Assembly (NCBI GenBank): GCA_014871385.1
Contig: CM026425.1
Location: forward strand, 3,615,561 to 3,679,560
Direction of reading: 5' to 3'
Length of the DNA stretch: 64,000 bases
Origin: Ceratodon purpureus
Taxonomy: Eukaryota > Streptophyta > Bryopsida > Pseudoditrichales > Ditrichaceae
In this document: piece after piece, positions 45,286 through 55,700 of the stretch
Numbering within the stretch: position 1 is the stretch's first letter
Layout: each line of letters begins with the position of its first letter
Notes under the pieces: model-generated
The model's input: the letters and a program-made list of their open reading frames with translations, nothing else
What the model was told of the DNA's origin: nothing
Database searches by the model: none
Translations under genes and position numbers: made by a program

Positions 45286-48200
45286 CTAGCCACTAACTGG
45301 TGCCGCCCCTCCTGCTGCTGATGCTGGTCCCCCTGGTGCTGCCTCTGGTCCTAGTGGTGCTGGTACTGGTGGTACAGCAGGAGCGGTACCTGCTGGTCCA
45401 TCACCTGACTGAGATCCAATACCAGAAGTGGTCCCCAGGCCACTGCTGGAAGCCCCTCCATCATCCGCAAACTGCCCCCCATCAGGCATCTCCTGGTCCC
45501 CCTCATCCTGGTCATCCTCAGACCAGTACACAAAAGATGGGTAAGTCTCAGCAAACCTCATCAAATACCTGGAGTACCTGGCTTGGTCCTCTGAATAGGC
45601 CTGAATCTGGTCCAGTACCTGCTTCTTAGTGGTAGACAGCAGATGCCTGGTCAACCCCCTAGAAGCCTGAGTAGAACTGGCCTCAGCCAACTCCACCCTC
45701 TGCCTGAGCTGCTGGTTCTCCTTGGCCAGCCGATCAAAGTCTCTGAACCTGGCACTGGTCCTGGCCTCCAACTCCAATCTCCGTGCCCTGACTGCCTCTG
45801 CCTGGACCCCCTGATCCACCCAAGTCTGCCTCTCCCTGTCCTGGTCCTCCTGGAGTACTACCAGCTGGTGCTGAGCCTGCTGCAGCTGGTCAGTCAACTG
45901 CCGAATCTGCTCCTCCTGGGCCTGTCTGGTCGTCAACAACACTTGGTAGGTCGGTCCAGACCTGTCCTCCTGCCCCTGTAACATCTGCACCCGAGATGCT
46001 TGGGCCAATGCCACCTGCAACTGCTGGACCAACTGGTCCACCTCCTTGGTGATATTTTCCTGGTCCCCCATCCCTGCTGGTCCCGGCTGAATCCTGGTCC
46101 CTACCGAGCTTGTGGGAAAATCCACAACTGGCTCATCCTGGTGGTCCATGGGATCCTGCCCCTGTACCTGGTCCCCCACATCCTGGTCCTGGTGCTCCTC
46201 CTGAGGCTGGTCCTGGGGCTGGTCCTGGTACTGGTCCTGGTGCTGGTCCTCTGAAACTGGCTCCTCCCTGGTAGGTGTCGCTACTAACACCAACTCTGGA
46301 CTACTGGAAATCAGTACTGGACTGCTCACCTGGCCCCTCATCCTCCTGCCCTGATGTCCTCCTGCTCCTCCTGGTGTTGTGACACACCTCTCACCCTCCT
46401 CCAAGGAATCTGGGCTGGTCTCCCGATATCTGGGGTTGTTACCCATCCTCCTCAGCCTCTTGAACCTGCCCGGCTGCTCCCCTGGTCCCGGAGATACTAC
46501 GGCCTTCCTCTTGCCCTTCCTCTGTCCGGGTGAAGATGAAGACTGGCGCTCCACTGAAGTGGCCTGGTCCTCCTCCTGCCTGGTCAGCTGAGTCTCAAAC
46601 CCCTCTCCATTGGCCACATCTGGTGGTAGCAGTCCTGCTGGTCTGTCTGGTGTCACATCTGGTGGTCCAGCACTGTCATCCTCCTCCTCACTGGAGCTCA
46701 CCTGGGGGGCTGGATCCACATACTCCTCATCATCCGGGAACCAGTTTCGGAGCAATGCATCCATCAACTCTGCCCCCTTGATCTCTCTGGTCTGGCTGGT
46801 GTGGATCCGGATCAGTAGCCTCCTCAAGCTGGAAAGTATAAGGGGGGCCCAGTTGTGGTCTCCCTTCCTCACAGCCTGGTACAAGTTCTCCAGTAGCTCA
46901 TTGCTGGCATACTGGGAAGTCTTCTTCACACACATGATCTCCACCAGTGCCTTGACCCGCTCCTGGTACTGCTCATCAAACCCCCTGATCTTGGTCCCAT
47001 CCGTGGTGTGGTCTGCCCTGGTCAACCCAAACATGGTCATATACTTCTTCTCCAGGGTAGTGCCGCTCTTCGGAACTGGTGGTGTCCTGGTCCCCTCAAT
47101 CCCCAAAGCCTGCTGTATGGTCCATGCTGTAATCTCGACTGGAATACCCCTCACTGTGGCCCGAATCGGCATGGAATACTCAATCTTCTCCCCCTTGGTG
47201 TACTGGAACCCCTCCACCAGGTCTGCTACCAGCTCTGTGCGTGGTGCTGGCCAGGTGTACTCATAAAAAGACCCGAGACCCACCTGCTCTGCCCAGTCAC
47301 TATCCTGAAGGTCTCTCCATCCCTGCCAATGCTTCAAGGGAAGAAAGGTGAGTTGAATGGCTCTGTCTACCTTCCTCTCAACTCTGGTCCTCCTAGGAAC
47401 TCTGGCCATGGGGTTGGTGAACTTCCTCCTGGTGGTGTTCCCTGGTCCTGGTCCCTGCTCCCCTGGTGCTGGCCCTGGTCCCTGCTCCCCTGGTGCTGGC
47501 CCTGGTCCCTGCTCCCCTGGTGCTGGCCCTGGTCCCTGCCCCCCTGATGCTGGTCCTGGTCCCTGCTGCCCTGGTGCTGACCCTGGTCCCTGCTGCCCTG
47601 GTGCGGGTCCTGGTCCCTGCTGTCCTGGTGCTGGCCCTGGTCCCAGCTGTCCTGGTTTTGGTGCTGGTCCCTGTTGCCTTGGTGCTGCTGCTGGTCCCTG
47701 CTCCCCTGGTGTTGGTGCTGGTCCCTGTTGCCCTGGTGCTGGTCCCTGCTGTGTCGGCTGTGGAGGTTCCTGCCCCTCCATCTGCTCTAGGTCCATCTCC
47801 TCCTGGTGTGAAATCACACTCGATCCCTGTAAGTAAGGTCGCAGGTCCCCCTTGACTGCAGTTCTTCTACTGGATGTAGGAAACTGCTGGTCTCCTGAAC
47901 CTGCACCCCCCCTGGTGTCCCAACTTGCTCCCTGCCTTAGTTGTTTTTTGTTCATTTTTAATTTTTCTTTTCTTTTTAATTTTTTCTCTTGCTCCACTCT
48001 TCCTCTGGTTTGCACCTCCTCTTCTGAATCTCTCCCTTCGCCCCAATCCTTAAATGTCAATACTGAGGCTTCCCTTAAAACTGCCCCCGAACCCCTTGTC
48101 GAGATTCTCCTTACTGGTCTTCCTGCTCTAACCCTTATTCCTGCTGTCGCTTCCTCTCGGGCTGCTGATTTACTGCTCCTGTTATCCCTTCTATGCCCCT

Positions 48201-49704
48201 CCGATCCCTGCCTAACTGATCCTGTCCCTCTGCCTGCAGCCCTCAAAGCACCCGGAATTCTGTATGGGCGGTGCCTTACCTGGTGTCCCGGCTGTTGCTC
48301 GATGGAGCGCTGGTTTACCCTGCTTCGGCTCTGGTCACCTTCTTCTCTGCTGTCGGCAAATGCGGCCCTGCCTATCTCTCCTCGTACCGCCCAGCTGCTA
48401 TCGCTGGCTCCCCTCTCGCCCAAGCTCGGATCTTCCTCTTGTGTCGACTGTCCGCTATCACTTCGCGGCTGTAATCCCCGCACTGTCTCCAATTGCCCCG
48501 CTCCTTGCTCCCATTCAACCGCTGGCTGCTGCGCTTCCCTGATGGTCCGCTCGCTGCCCTCGCCCGTTGCTCCTCTCCCGGCGTCTAGCGACTGTTGTCC
48601 GCCACCGCCCGATGCTCTTCTCTCGGCGCCTAACGACTGTTGTCCGCCACCGCCCGTTGCTCCTCTCCCGGCGCCTAGCGACTGCTGTCCGCCACCGCCC
48701 GATGCTCTTCTCTCGGCGCCTAACGACTGCTGTCCGCCACCGCCCGTTGCTCCTCTCTCGGCGACCAGCGACTGCTGTCCGCCCCCGCCCGTTGCTTCTC
48801 TCTCAGCGCCTAGCGACTGCTGTCCGCCACCTGCAGCTGACTGCCTAGCTCCTCCGCCGGCTGCTCCTTCTTCGGCGCCTACCAACTTCAATTCCTTACG
48901 GCCCAACTGCTGTCGATACCGACTGCTCGCAGCAGGTCTTCCGACTGCAAACCCTAGCTGCTCTAACCCTCGGCTTCCGTGACTGCTTGGTTCCGCCTGC
49001 TTCCCTTGGCTTCGGCAGTCGCCTAGCGCCCCTTCGCCTCGACTGCCTTGGTTGCTGGGCGTTGTGGGTTGCTGCTCTCGGCCTTGGGGACCACCAAATG
49101 CTCCGCCTCTTCGGCCTTCCTGGCTGCTCCCAGCCGCCTGATGCTGCTCCCGACTCTGCCTACCTCCTCGCGTGGCGCCCTCCGCTCTCCAAGGCTCTCG
49201 CCCTCTGCTGCTACCGTAGCCCAACTCCACCTGAGAGCCCCGGCCCGACTCCCTTGGTGCTCCCCCGATTCCGACTTCAAAAAGACCTTGGTCTTGGGGC
49301 GAGCTGAGGAAGACCTCCCCTGGCCGACTCCTTTGCTGCCCTTGTTCATCCCTCAGGGATGAACTGCCCTGGCCCGATGGATGAAACCCTGGCCTAACTG
49401 TAGGCTGTTGCAGTCTCTGGTCCATCCCTACTCCTTGGCAGTCGCTGCTGGCCCTTCCTACTTCCCTATCTAACTGGTCCCAACTAACTTGACTCCAGCT
49501 CCCTTCAGCTCCCGGCTTATATCTGTTCACCCTGCACAGCCAATACCTAAAACTGCTGTTTAGGGTTAGCCGCCTGTTTTCATCCACTGTGGATGAAATC
49601 TGTTGACTGGATGAATTTTCTTCATCCTCTTCCTTTATTGGCTGCCCCCCTAGCTGTAACATCGCCTCTGCCACGTGTCGCTCTTGGACTGGAATGACCT
49701 CCAT
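45286..49704 (-). CDS. Element III 3' ORF: repeat-rich protein with plant-transposon-like domain and coiled coil, 1472 aa
   Basis: Residues 1-~640 are low-complexity and Gly/Gln/Arg-rich, including GGGGQQSLGAER-type repeats (~288-388). Residues ~648-755 are a QQGPGPAPG repeat array. Residues ~768-1000 form the only globular-looking domain (WAEQVGLGSFYEYTWP, IRATVRGIPVEITAW, IQQALGIEG, ALLRNWFPDDEEYVD). It resembles the 'putative plant transposon protein' domain in extra ORFs of Athila-like elements; this assignment is by eye. Residues ~1050-1200 are acidic or basic and disordered. Residues ~1208-1370 are a Gln-rich coiled coil. The C-terminus is Gly/Ala/Pro-rich. It shares pol's frame: pol ends in TGA, then two codons, then this Met. 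It could be made by readthrough, reinitiation or a spliced RNA. The role is unknown; a structural or envelope-like position is only positional analogy. Large frames on the opposite strand here are shadows. Confidence 0.8.
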   Translation of the reverse strand: MEVIPVQERHVAEAMLQLGGQPIKEEDEENSSSQQISSTVDENRRLTLNSSFRYWLCRVNRYKPGAEGSWSQVSWDQLDREVGRASSDCQGVGMDQRLQQPTVRPGFHPSGQGSSSLRDEQGQQRSRPGEVFLSSPQDQGLFEVGIGGAPRESGRGSQVELGYGSSRGREPWRAEGATRGGRQSREQHQAAGSSQEGRRGGAFGGPQGREQQPTTPSNQGSRGEGALGDCRSQGKQAEPSSHGSRGLEQLGFAVGRPAASSRYRQQLGRKELKLVGAEEGAAGGGARQSAAGGGQQSLGAEREATGGGGQQSLVAERGATGGGGQQSLGAERRASGGGGQQSLGAGRGATGGGGQQSLGAERRASGGGGQQSLDAGRGATGEGSERTIREAQQPAVEWEQGAGQLETVRGLQPRSDSGQSTQEEDPSLGERGASDSSWAVRGEIGRAAFADSREEGDQSRSRVNQRSIEQQPGHQVRHRPYRIPGALRAAGRGTGSVRQGSEGHRRDNRSSKSAAREEATAGIRVRAGRPVRRISTRGSGAVLREASVLTFKDWGEGRDSEEEVQTRGRVEQEKKLKRKEKLKMNKKQLRQGASWDTRGGAGSGDQQFPTSSRRTAVKGDLRPYLQGSSVISHQEEMDLEQMEGQEPPQPTQQGPAPGQQGPAPTPGEQGPAAAPRQQGPAPKPGQLGPGPAPGQQGPGPAPGQQGPGSAPGQQGPGPASGGQGPGPAPGEQGPGPAPGEQGPGPAPGEQGPGPGNTTRRKFTNPMARVPRRTRVERKVDRAIQLTFLPLKHWQGWRDLQDSDWAEQVGLGSFYEYTWPAPRTELVADLVEGFQYTKGEKIEYSMPIRATVRGIPVEITAWTIQQALGIEGTRTPPVPKSGTTLEKKYMTMFGLTRADHTTDGTKIRGFDEQYQERVKALVEIMCVKKTSQYASNELLENLYQAVRKGDHNWAPLILSSLRRLLIRIHTSQTREIKGAELMDALLRNWFPDDEEYVDPAPQVSSSEEEDDSAGPPDVTPDRPAGLLPPDVANGEGFETQLTRQEEDQATSVERQSSSSPGQRKGKRKAVVSPGPGEQPGRFKRLRRMGNNPRYRETSPDSLEEGERCVTTPGGAGGHQGRRMRGQVSSPVLISSSPELVLVATPTREEPVSEDQHQDQYQDQPQDQPQEEHQDQDVGDQVQGQDPMDHQDEPVVDFPTSSVGTRIQPGPAGMGDQENITKEVDQLVQQLQVALAQASRVQMLQGQEDRSGPTYQVLLTTRQAQEEQIRQLTDQLQQAQHQLVVLQEDQDRERQTWVDQGVQAEAVRARRLELEARTSARFRDFDRLAKENQQLRQRVELAEASSTQASRGLTRHLLSTTKKQVLDQIQAYSEDQARYSRYLMRFAETYPSFVYWSEDDQDEGDQEMPDGGQFADDGGASSSGLGTTSGIGSQSGDGPAGTAPAVPPVPAPLGPEAAPGGPASAAGGAAPVSG

Positions 49705-49713
49705 TACTCCTCA
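49705..49713 (-). other. Single TGA between two in-frame ORFs
   Basis: The minus strand reads ATA TGA GGA GTA ATG: pol ends at this TGA and the next ORF starts two codons later without a frame change. Reading through one stop would fuse 2618 and 1472 aa. No known readthrough signal was recognised by eye. Confidence 0.85.
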
Positions 49714-52700
49714 TATTACTGCTGGCTGCTTCCTTTCTTTCTCTTCTGCTCCTTTTTTGATTGCTTCCTCTTTTTCATTATTTTTTTCTTTTTGATTATT
49801 TCCTCTTTTTTCTTTATTTTTTTCACTAATTTCGCCCTCAGCCCCTTTGTCTACTTCCTGGTCCCTCTTCAACCTGCTCTGCTGCTGTGGGACTTCTTCC
49901 TGCCCCTCTTCATTTGTTCTGTCCTGGTCCTGTCTGGTCCTGTCTTGATGGTCTTGACGTCTGTCCTGGTCCTGTCTGGTCTTGTCTTGTTGGTCTTGTC
50001 TGGTCCTGTCTTGCTGGTCTTGATGTCTGTTCTGGTCCTGTCTGGTCCTGTCTTGCTGGTCTTGTCGTTTGTTCTGGTCCCTGGTGTGTCTGATGTCCTG
50101 GTCCTGTGTTCCTGGTGTATGTCTCTGCCTGGTGCTGGTACTGTCCTGGTCACTCAAACTGGTCCCTTCCTGGCCTGCTTGGTCACCCGAACTGGTCCCA
50201 CCCTGGCTTGCTTGCACACTATCCTCCTTTTGCTGTTCGACCAGTCCCTTGGTCGAATCACCTGGTGTTACGGTAACAAGCTGGTCCTGGTCATAGAACC
50301 TGTAAGGCTTCAACTTGTTGATGTTGACAATCACCGGGTCCGGCTCAAAATTCTGCACTGAAACCAAAAGAGCAGTGTTGTTAGGCAGCCTGTACTGGAC
50401 CCTGTAAGGCCCAAACCACCTGCTCTTGAATTTGCCCACATGCTCCTTGTGCCCCTTGGGGTACCAGAGTACATAGTCCCCAATCTGAAAATCCTTCCTC
50501 TTGTAATGCTGCTGGCTCCAGAGTGACCTGTTCCACTGTCGGGTCCCTGCCTGCTCCTGTGCATCCTGTCTGGTGGTATCCATCTGCTCCAGGTCTGCTA
50601 TCCTGGCCTGTAGTACCCTGGCTGGTGTATAATCAGCCTCCATACTGGTCCTCCTGGTCGGAACTAAGTATTCCGTGGGCATCAATGGATGGAGCCCATA
50701 CACCAGTTGAAATGGTGTATACCCGGTGGTCACCTTGAAAGCAGTCCTGTAGGAAAACAGCACTGTAGGCAGGTGTTCATCCCAATCTGTCCTCTTCTCA
50801 TTGACCAGTTTGCTGAGCAGTTGGCCAATTACCTTGTTGGTCGACTCTGCCTGGCCATTACCCTGGGGGTAGTAGGTCGTAGAAGTCCGGTGCTGGAGCA
50901 GAAAATGCTCCACCAGGTGCTCAATTGCCTCATTGATGAAATGAGAGCCCTGGTCACTGACCAGTGTCAATGGACACCCGTACCTGGTGAGTATCTGCTC
51001 ATACAGGAACTTAGCAGTTACTGCTGCCGAATTTGTCCTTAACGCCCGGGCCTCCACCCACTTGGTAGCATAATCTGTAGCCACCAGTATGTACCTGTTA
51101 CCTGACCGGGCAGCCATAGGCTTGACTGGTCCTATAAAATCCAGCCCCCATTTCATGAATGGCTCTGCTGGCATACTGGTCACTAGGGTGGCCAGTCCAG
51201 TATTCGCCATGCCTCCAACCCTCTGACACCGGTCACAGGCCTTACAGTACTCAGAAACATCTCTGTGTACTGCTGGCCACCAGTACCCGGCATCCAATAT
51301 TTTCCTGGTGGTTATCTCCTGTGAAAAATGACCACCAGCCGCTCCATAATGCATCTCCTTCATCACTGTTTCGGCCTCGACCGGGTCCAGTACTCTCCTG
51401 AGGACCAGATCCTGGCCCCTCTTGTGCAGTACCCCCCGGATCCGGGTGTATGGCAGTGCCTTGAGGACCAGTTTCCGCTGCTCCTCCCTAGTCAGATCCT
51501 GCCGTACAACACCAGTTTTAAGGTAAGAATTGACATCCTCTAACCATTCCGGCTTCACATAAAACAAACTGGCATCACTGGTCTGGTCCTCAACACCAGT
51601 TGCTGGTTCTCCATTGGGCAGTCTGGACAGTGCATCTGCTACTCCATGGTTCTTCCCTGGCTTATACACCACAGTGAACTCAAACTCCTGAAACAGCAGC
51701 AGCCACCTCGCAATCCGGCCCGATACCTGCGGTTTGTTGACCAGATACACCAGTGCCATATGGTCAACATAAAAAACAAACTTATTGCCCAGCAAATAAT
51801 GTCTATACTTGTTCAGAGCATAAACCATAGCTAAGGCCTCTCTTTCAGTAGTACTGTAATTTTTCTCAGCAGAATTCAAAAGTCTGCTGGCATAAGAAAT
51901 CGGCTGGTCACACTTCCCTGTTGGGTTCTGGGCCAGCATCACCCCGACTGCAATGTTCGAGGCATCAGTATGCACATGAAACTCCAGGTCCCATCTGGGG
52001 GCAATTAGGATCGGTGCATTCTGGTACTGCTCCTTGATCTTCAACCAGGCCTGCTCACACTGGTGGGACCAGATAAAGTCCTCCGTCTTCCTCATCAGTC
52101 TGGTGATGGGCTCCATGATCTGGGCATAGGCCTTGATGTAACACCTGTTAAACTGGGCAAAACCGTTAAAAACCTGGATATCAACCGGTTTCTGGGGTCT
52201 AGGCATTTTTTCAATGGCCTCAATTTTCTTGGGGTCCGGAAACTTACCTTCCTGGGACACAATATGGCCCAGGATGATACCAGAAAACACCAGTAACGCA
52301 CATTTTTCCGGGTTCAGGCTTATGCCATACTCCCGACATTTCTGGAAACACTGCCTCAACTTGACCAGATGACTGATTATGTCACTGTAAACACTGAAAT
52401 CATCCAAAAACAGTTTCATGAATTCACCAATAAAATCACGAAAAGCACGGTTTACTGCCCTCTGGTAGGTCGGTGGAGCATTCTTCAGCCCGAATGGCAT
52501 CACCACCCAGACAAAGGCCCCCCAGTCAGTCACAAAGGCAGTCTTGTACCGGTCCTCTGGTGCTATCTGAATCTGGTGGTACCCGGAGTACCCGTCCAGA
52601 AATGAATACTGCTCATGTCCTGCCACAGAATCCAACACCTCCTCAGTAAATGGCAGTGGGTAAGGATCCTTTTTAGTAGCAGCATTCAACTTTCGAAAAT

Positions 52701-55700
52701 CAATGCAAATTCTCAATTTTCCATTTTTCTTAGGCACAATAACAATGGGTGATAACCAGGTGGCATCCTCCACTGGTGCTATGAACCCGGCCTGGAGCAG
52801 TTTGTCCAGATCCTGCTTCACAATACTGGCGTAGTTCGGATTCATCCGATATCTGGCCTGGTGTGCTGGTGGTATGTCCTTCTCCAGCTCTATCCTGTGC
52901 TGTGCAATCGATGGCGGGATACCCTTCAGGTCCTTGTAGGTCCAGGCAAACACATCCTTGTATTCCCTGAACAGGGCTTCTGCCTCCCGGGCCTGCTCTG
53001 GACTGATATGGGCATTAATTCGCACATACTGGGGGTCCTCCTCTGTCCCCAGATTCATCTTCCTTAGCTGCTCCGACTCCGGTAGGGTCCAGGCAGCGAT
53101 CTTCAATTTCAACACCTTCTCCCTGGCTGGTGTCTCATCTACCTCAATATCCCCCTCCTCAAAGGTGTAGAATTGGTCTGGATAGGCTCGACCTGGTCCC
53201 CCCTCCTGGTGCTCTGACTGGTCCTGGCTCTGGTCCTGGTCCTTGGACTGGTCCTTCTTTTGGCTCTGGGCCTTGCACTGGTCCTGGTCCTGGTCGTGCG
53301 CCTTAGACTGATCCTGGTCCTTGGACCTGGCCTTGAACTGGTCCCTCTTCTGGTCCTTTACTTTTAACTGGTCCTGATCTTGATCCTTGGACTTGAACTG
53401 GTCCTGATCCTGATCCTTGGACTTGAACTGGTCCTGATCCTGGTGTTGTGGCTTGAACTGGTCCCGCCCCTGGTCCTTTAACTTAGACTGGTCCTGGTCC
53501 TTGGCCTTGTACTGGTCCTGGTCCTTGGCCTTGTACTGGTCCGGGTCCTGGTCCAGTCTTGGTATAGTGACTGTCCCGATGGCCATTAGATCCTGTTCTG
53601 TAGCCAACCATCTTGCTTCCTCCTCGTCTGTTAGTCCTTCAGTGAAATTATAACAGACCAGGACCTCAGGCAGTTTTGGCCTGGGCCCCTTCCTCTGACT
53701 GACTGAGACAGTTTTTACTGTCCCATTACCTCTGATTGTAACCAGATTATTACCCCAGTCATGATTTACTTTAGCATCAATCAACCAAGGACGACCTAAC
53801 AGCATACTATAGGCTTCATTGACCTCCTTGTTTTTAATTACAGTCAAGGTGATAAGGTAAGGGATACCATGAATGTGGATCTTCACATTTCGAATCAGCC
53901 CCACCGGATCTACCACTGTCTGGTCTGCCATTCTCAATCTGAAGGGTGCAGGCTGGGGGTTCTTCAATCCCAGTCGCTTACGCTCCTCTTCAGTGATCAG
54001 GTTGACACCTGATCCCCCATCCAGCAGTACATTGTCCAGGGTCCCGTTGCCAACCTGCACAGTCAACACCGGCAGTTCCCTGTCAACATCTATAGCCAAA
54101 CTGCTAATTAAATCCGGCTTACCTGGTGTACTGGTCCTTGGCTTCACTGCTGGTGTCGGGTCTGGTCGAGAATTCTTGTCTGGTCCCAATTCCGGGAACA
54201 GGTGTGCCTTGACATAATCAGTGATGTTGGGGGCTACCTTCAGTAACTGCCCCAAAGACACTGTAACTGGACTGTCCAGTATCTTCCTGCCCACCAGTTT
54301 TGTGTAGTACTGCCCCTGGTCCCCCTCTATACTGGTCCCTACCGGTACTGCTGGTCCAGGTTGCTCAATCTTCATACTGTAATCAAGGGCATCAGAATCC
54401 GGAAATCCTGCCCAATCATTGTCCAGTAAATTTCCTTCAACTGTGTCCTTATCTTCTGGTGGTTGAACTGGTTGGGCCTGCTCTGCTGCTCTAGCCTCCT
54501 CTTCCTCCTTGAGTTGAATTTCCTTCAGGGTCTCTATCATAGAGTTCCTGAGTCGTTCCTCCTCCTGCCAGTCTTCTCTGGTCCTGACCTTCCTTGGTTC
54601 TGGTACCTTCGACTGGTCTTCAATTGGTGGCAGTCCTGCCTTCCGCCTCTGGGCCCTGGTCATACTGGCCACGTTTACCTGGTCCTCCGGATCCTCCAGT
54701 AGCTCAATCTCTACGTTGTTTACCTGGTGGTCCGATTTCTTGGTTCCCTGGTCCCCTTGTGTCCGGAACTGGTCCCACTGGGCCTTCAGAGGGCAGTTCC
54801 AGCTCCTATGCCCTGTTCCACCACACAGATAACAGCATTCAGGCTTGTCTCCAAAACTACCTTGCTGGCCATTACCTGCCCTGGTGTTAGATGACCGCTG
54901 GTACCCCTGGTTGTAGTTACTGTTGTAGGTGGCTGTTGGCTTTGGGGCAGACACTTCATTCACCCCTACTGGTTCCTCTCCTTCTTTCTTCATACCTGGA
55001 CCCCTCTGATTTGCTGGGTTGTACCAGCAGTCACGATCTTCATGGCCCAGTTTCTTGCATGTGCCACAGATTCGCCTAGGAGCATCCTGGCCTGGTTCCT
55101 TCCTGGTCACAGTTGCTGGCTTGCTGGTGGTCTCCACTTTCTTGACTTCAATCTTGGTTGGCTTGCCACTTGAATCGGTGCAGTTTTCTTCACACCTCAG
55201 AGCAGCATCCACCAGTTCTGTCAGGGTCTTCACTGGTGCAATACTGGTCGTAATCTTGATGTACTCCAGTAAACCGGCCCTGAAATTTGTAATTCGAAAT
55301 CCTTCTCCAGGATCTGACTGCAGACACTTGATCAGGGTCATAAACCTGTCATAGTAATCCTGCACCTTCTCCCTATCTGCCTGCTTGAAGGACTTCAACT
55401 CCCTGTAAACTGCTTCATCGGTTGTCTGGTCCCTGTACCTTCTCCTAAAGGCTGCCTTGACTTCTTCCCATGAGCAGTAAAGGTGACTCTCCAAAAAATT
55501 CTCATACCAGGCCCCGACCTTATCCAGTAAGGTGGTACCCATCAGGTTAATGATAACCTGCTCATCAGTTTCCCCATTGTGCCACAAAGTGCGCTCAAAC
55601 TGACGAATATGAGCATCAGGATTTGTACCTTCCTTGTACTTGGAGTATGGCAGTGGCTTCCTATGTGCCATACTTACTAGTCCTGATGCTGGTAGTCCGA

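Noticed and set aside
47852-48982. 376-aa open frame on the plus strand
   Set aside because: Opposite strand of the element III 3' ORF; it is Pro/Cys/Ser-rich low complexity caused by the repeats and has no domain.
49675-50361. 228-aa hydrophobic plus-strand frame resembling a membrane protein
   Set aside because: Antisense of the DQ/TRQ repeats and the Lys/Glu tail of pol, which read as Leu/Val/Phe-rich on the other strand.
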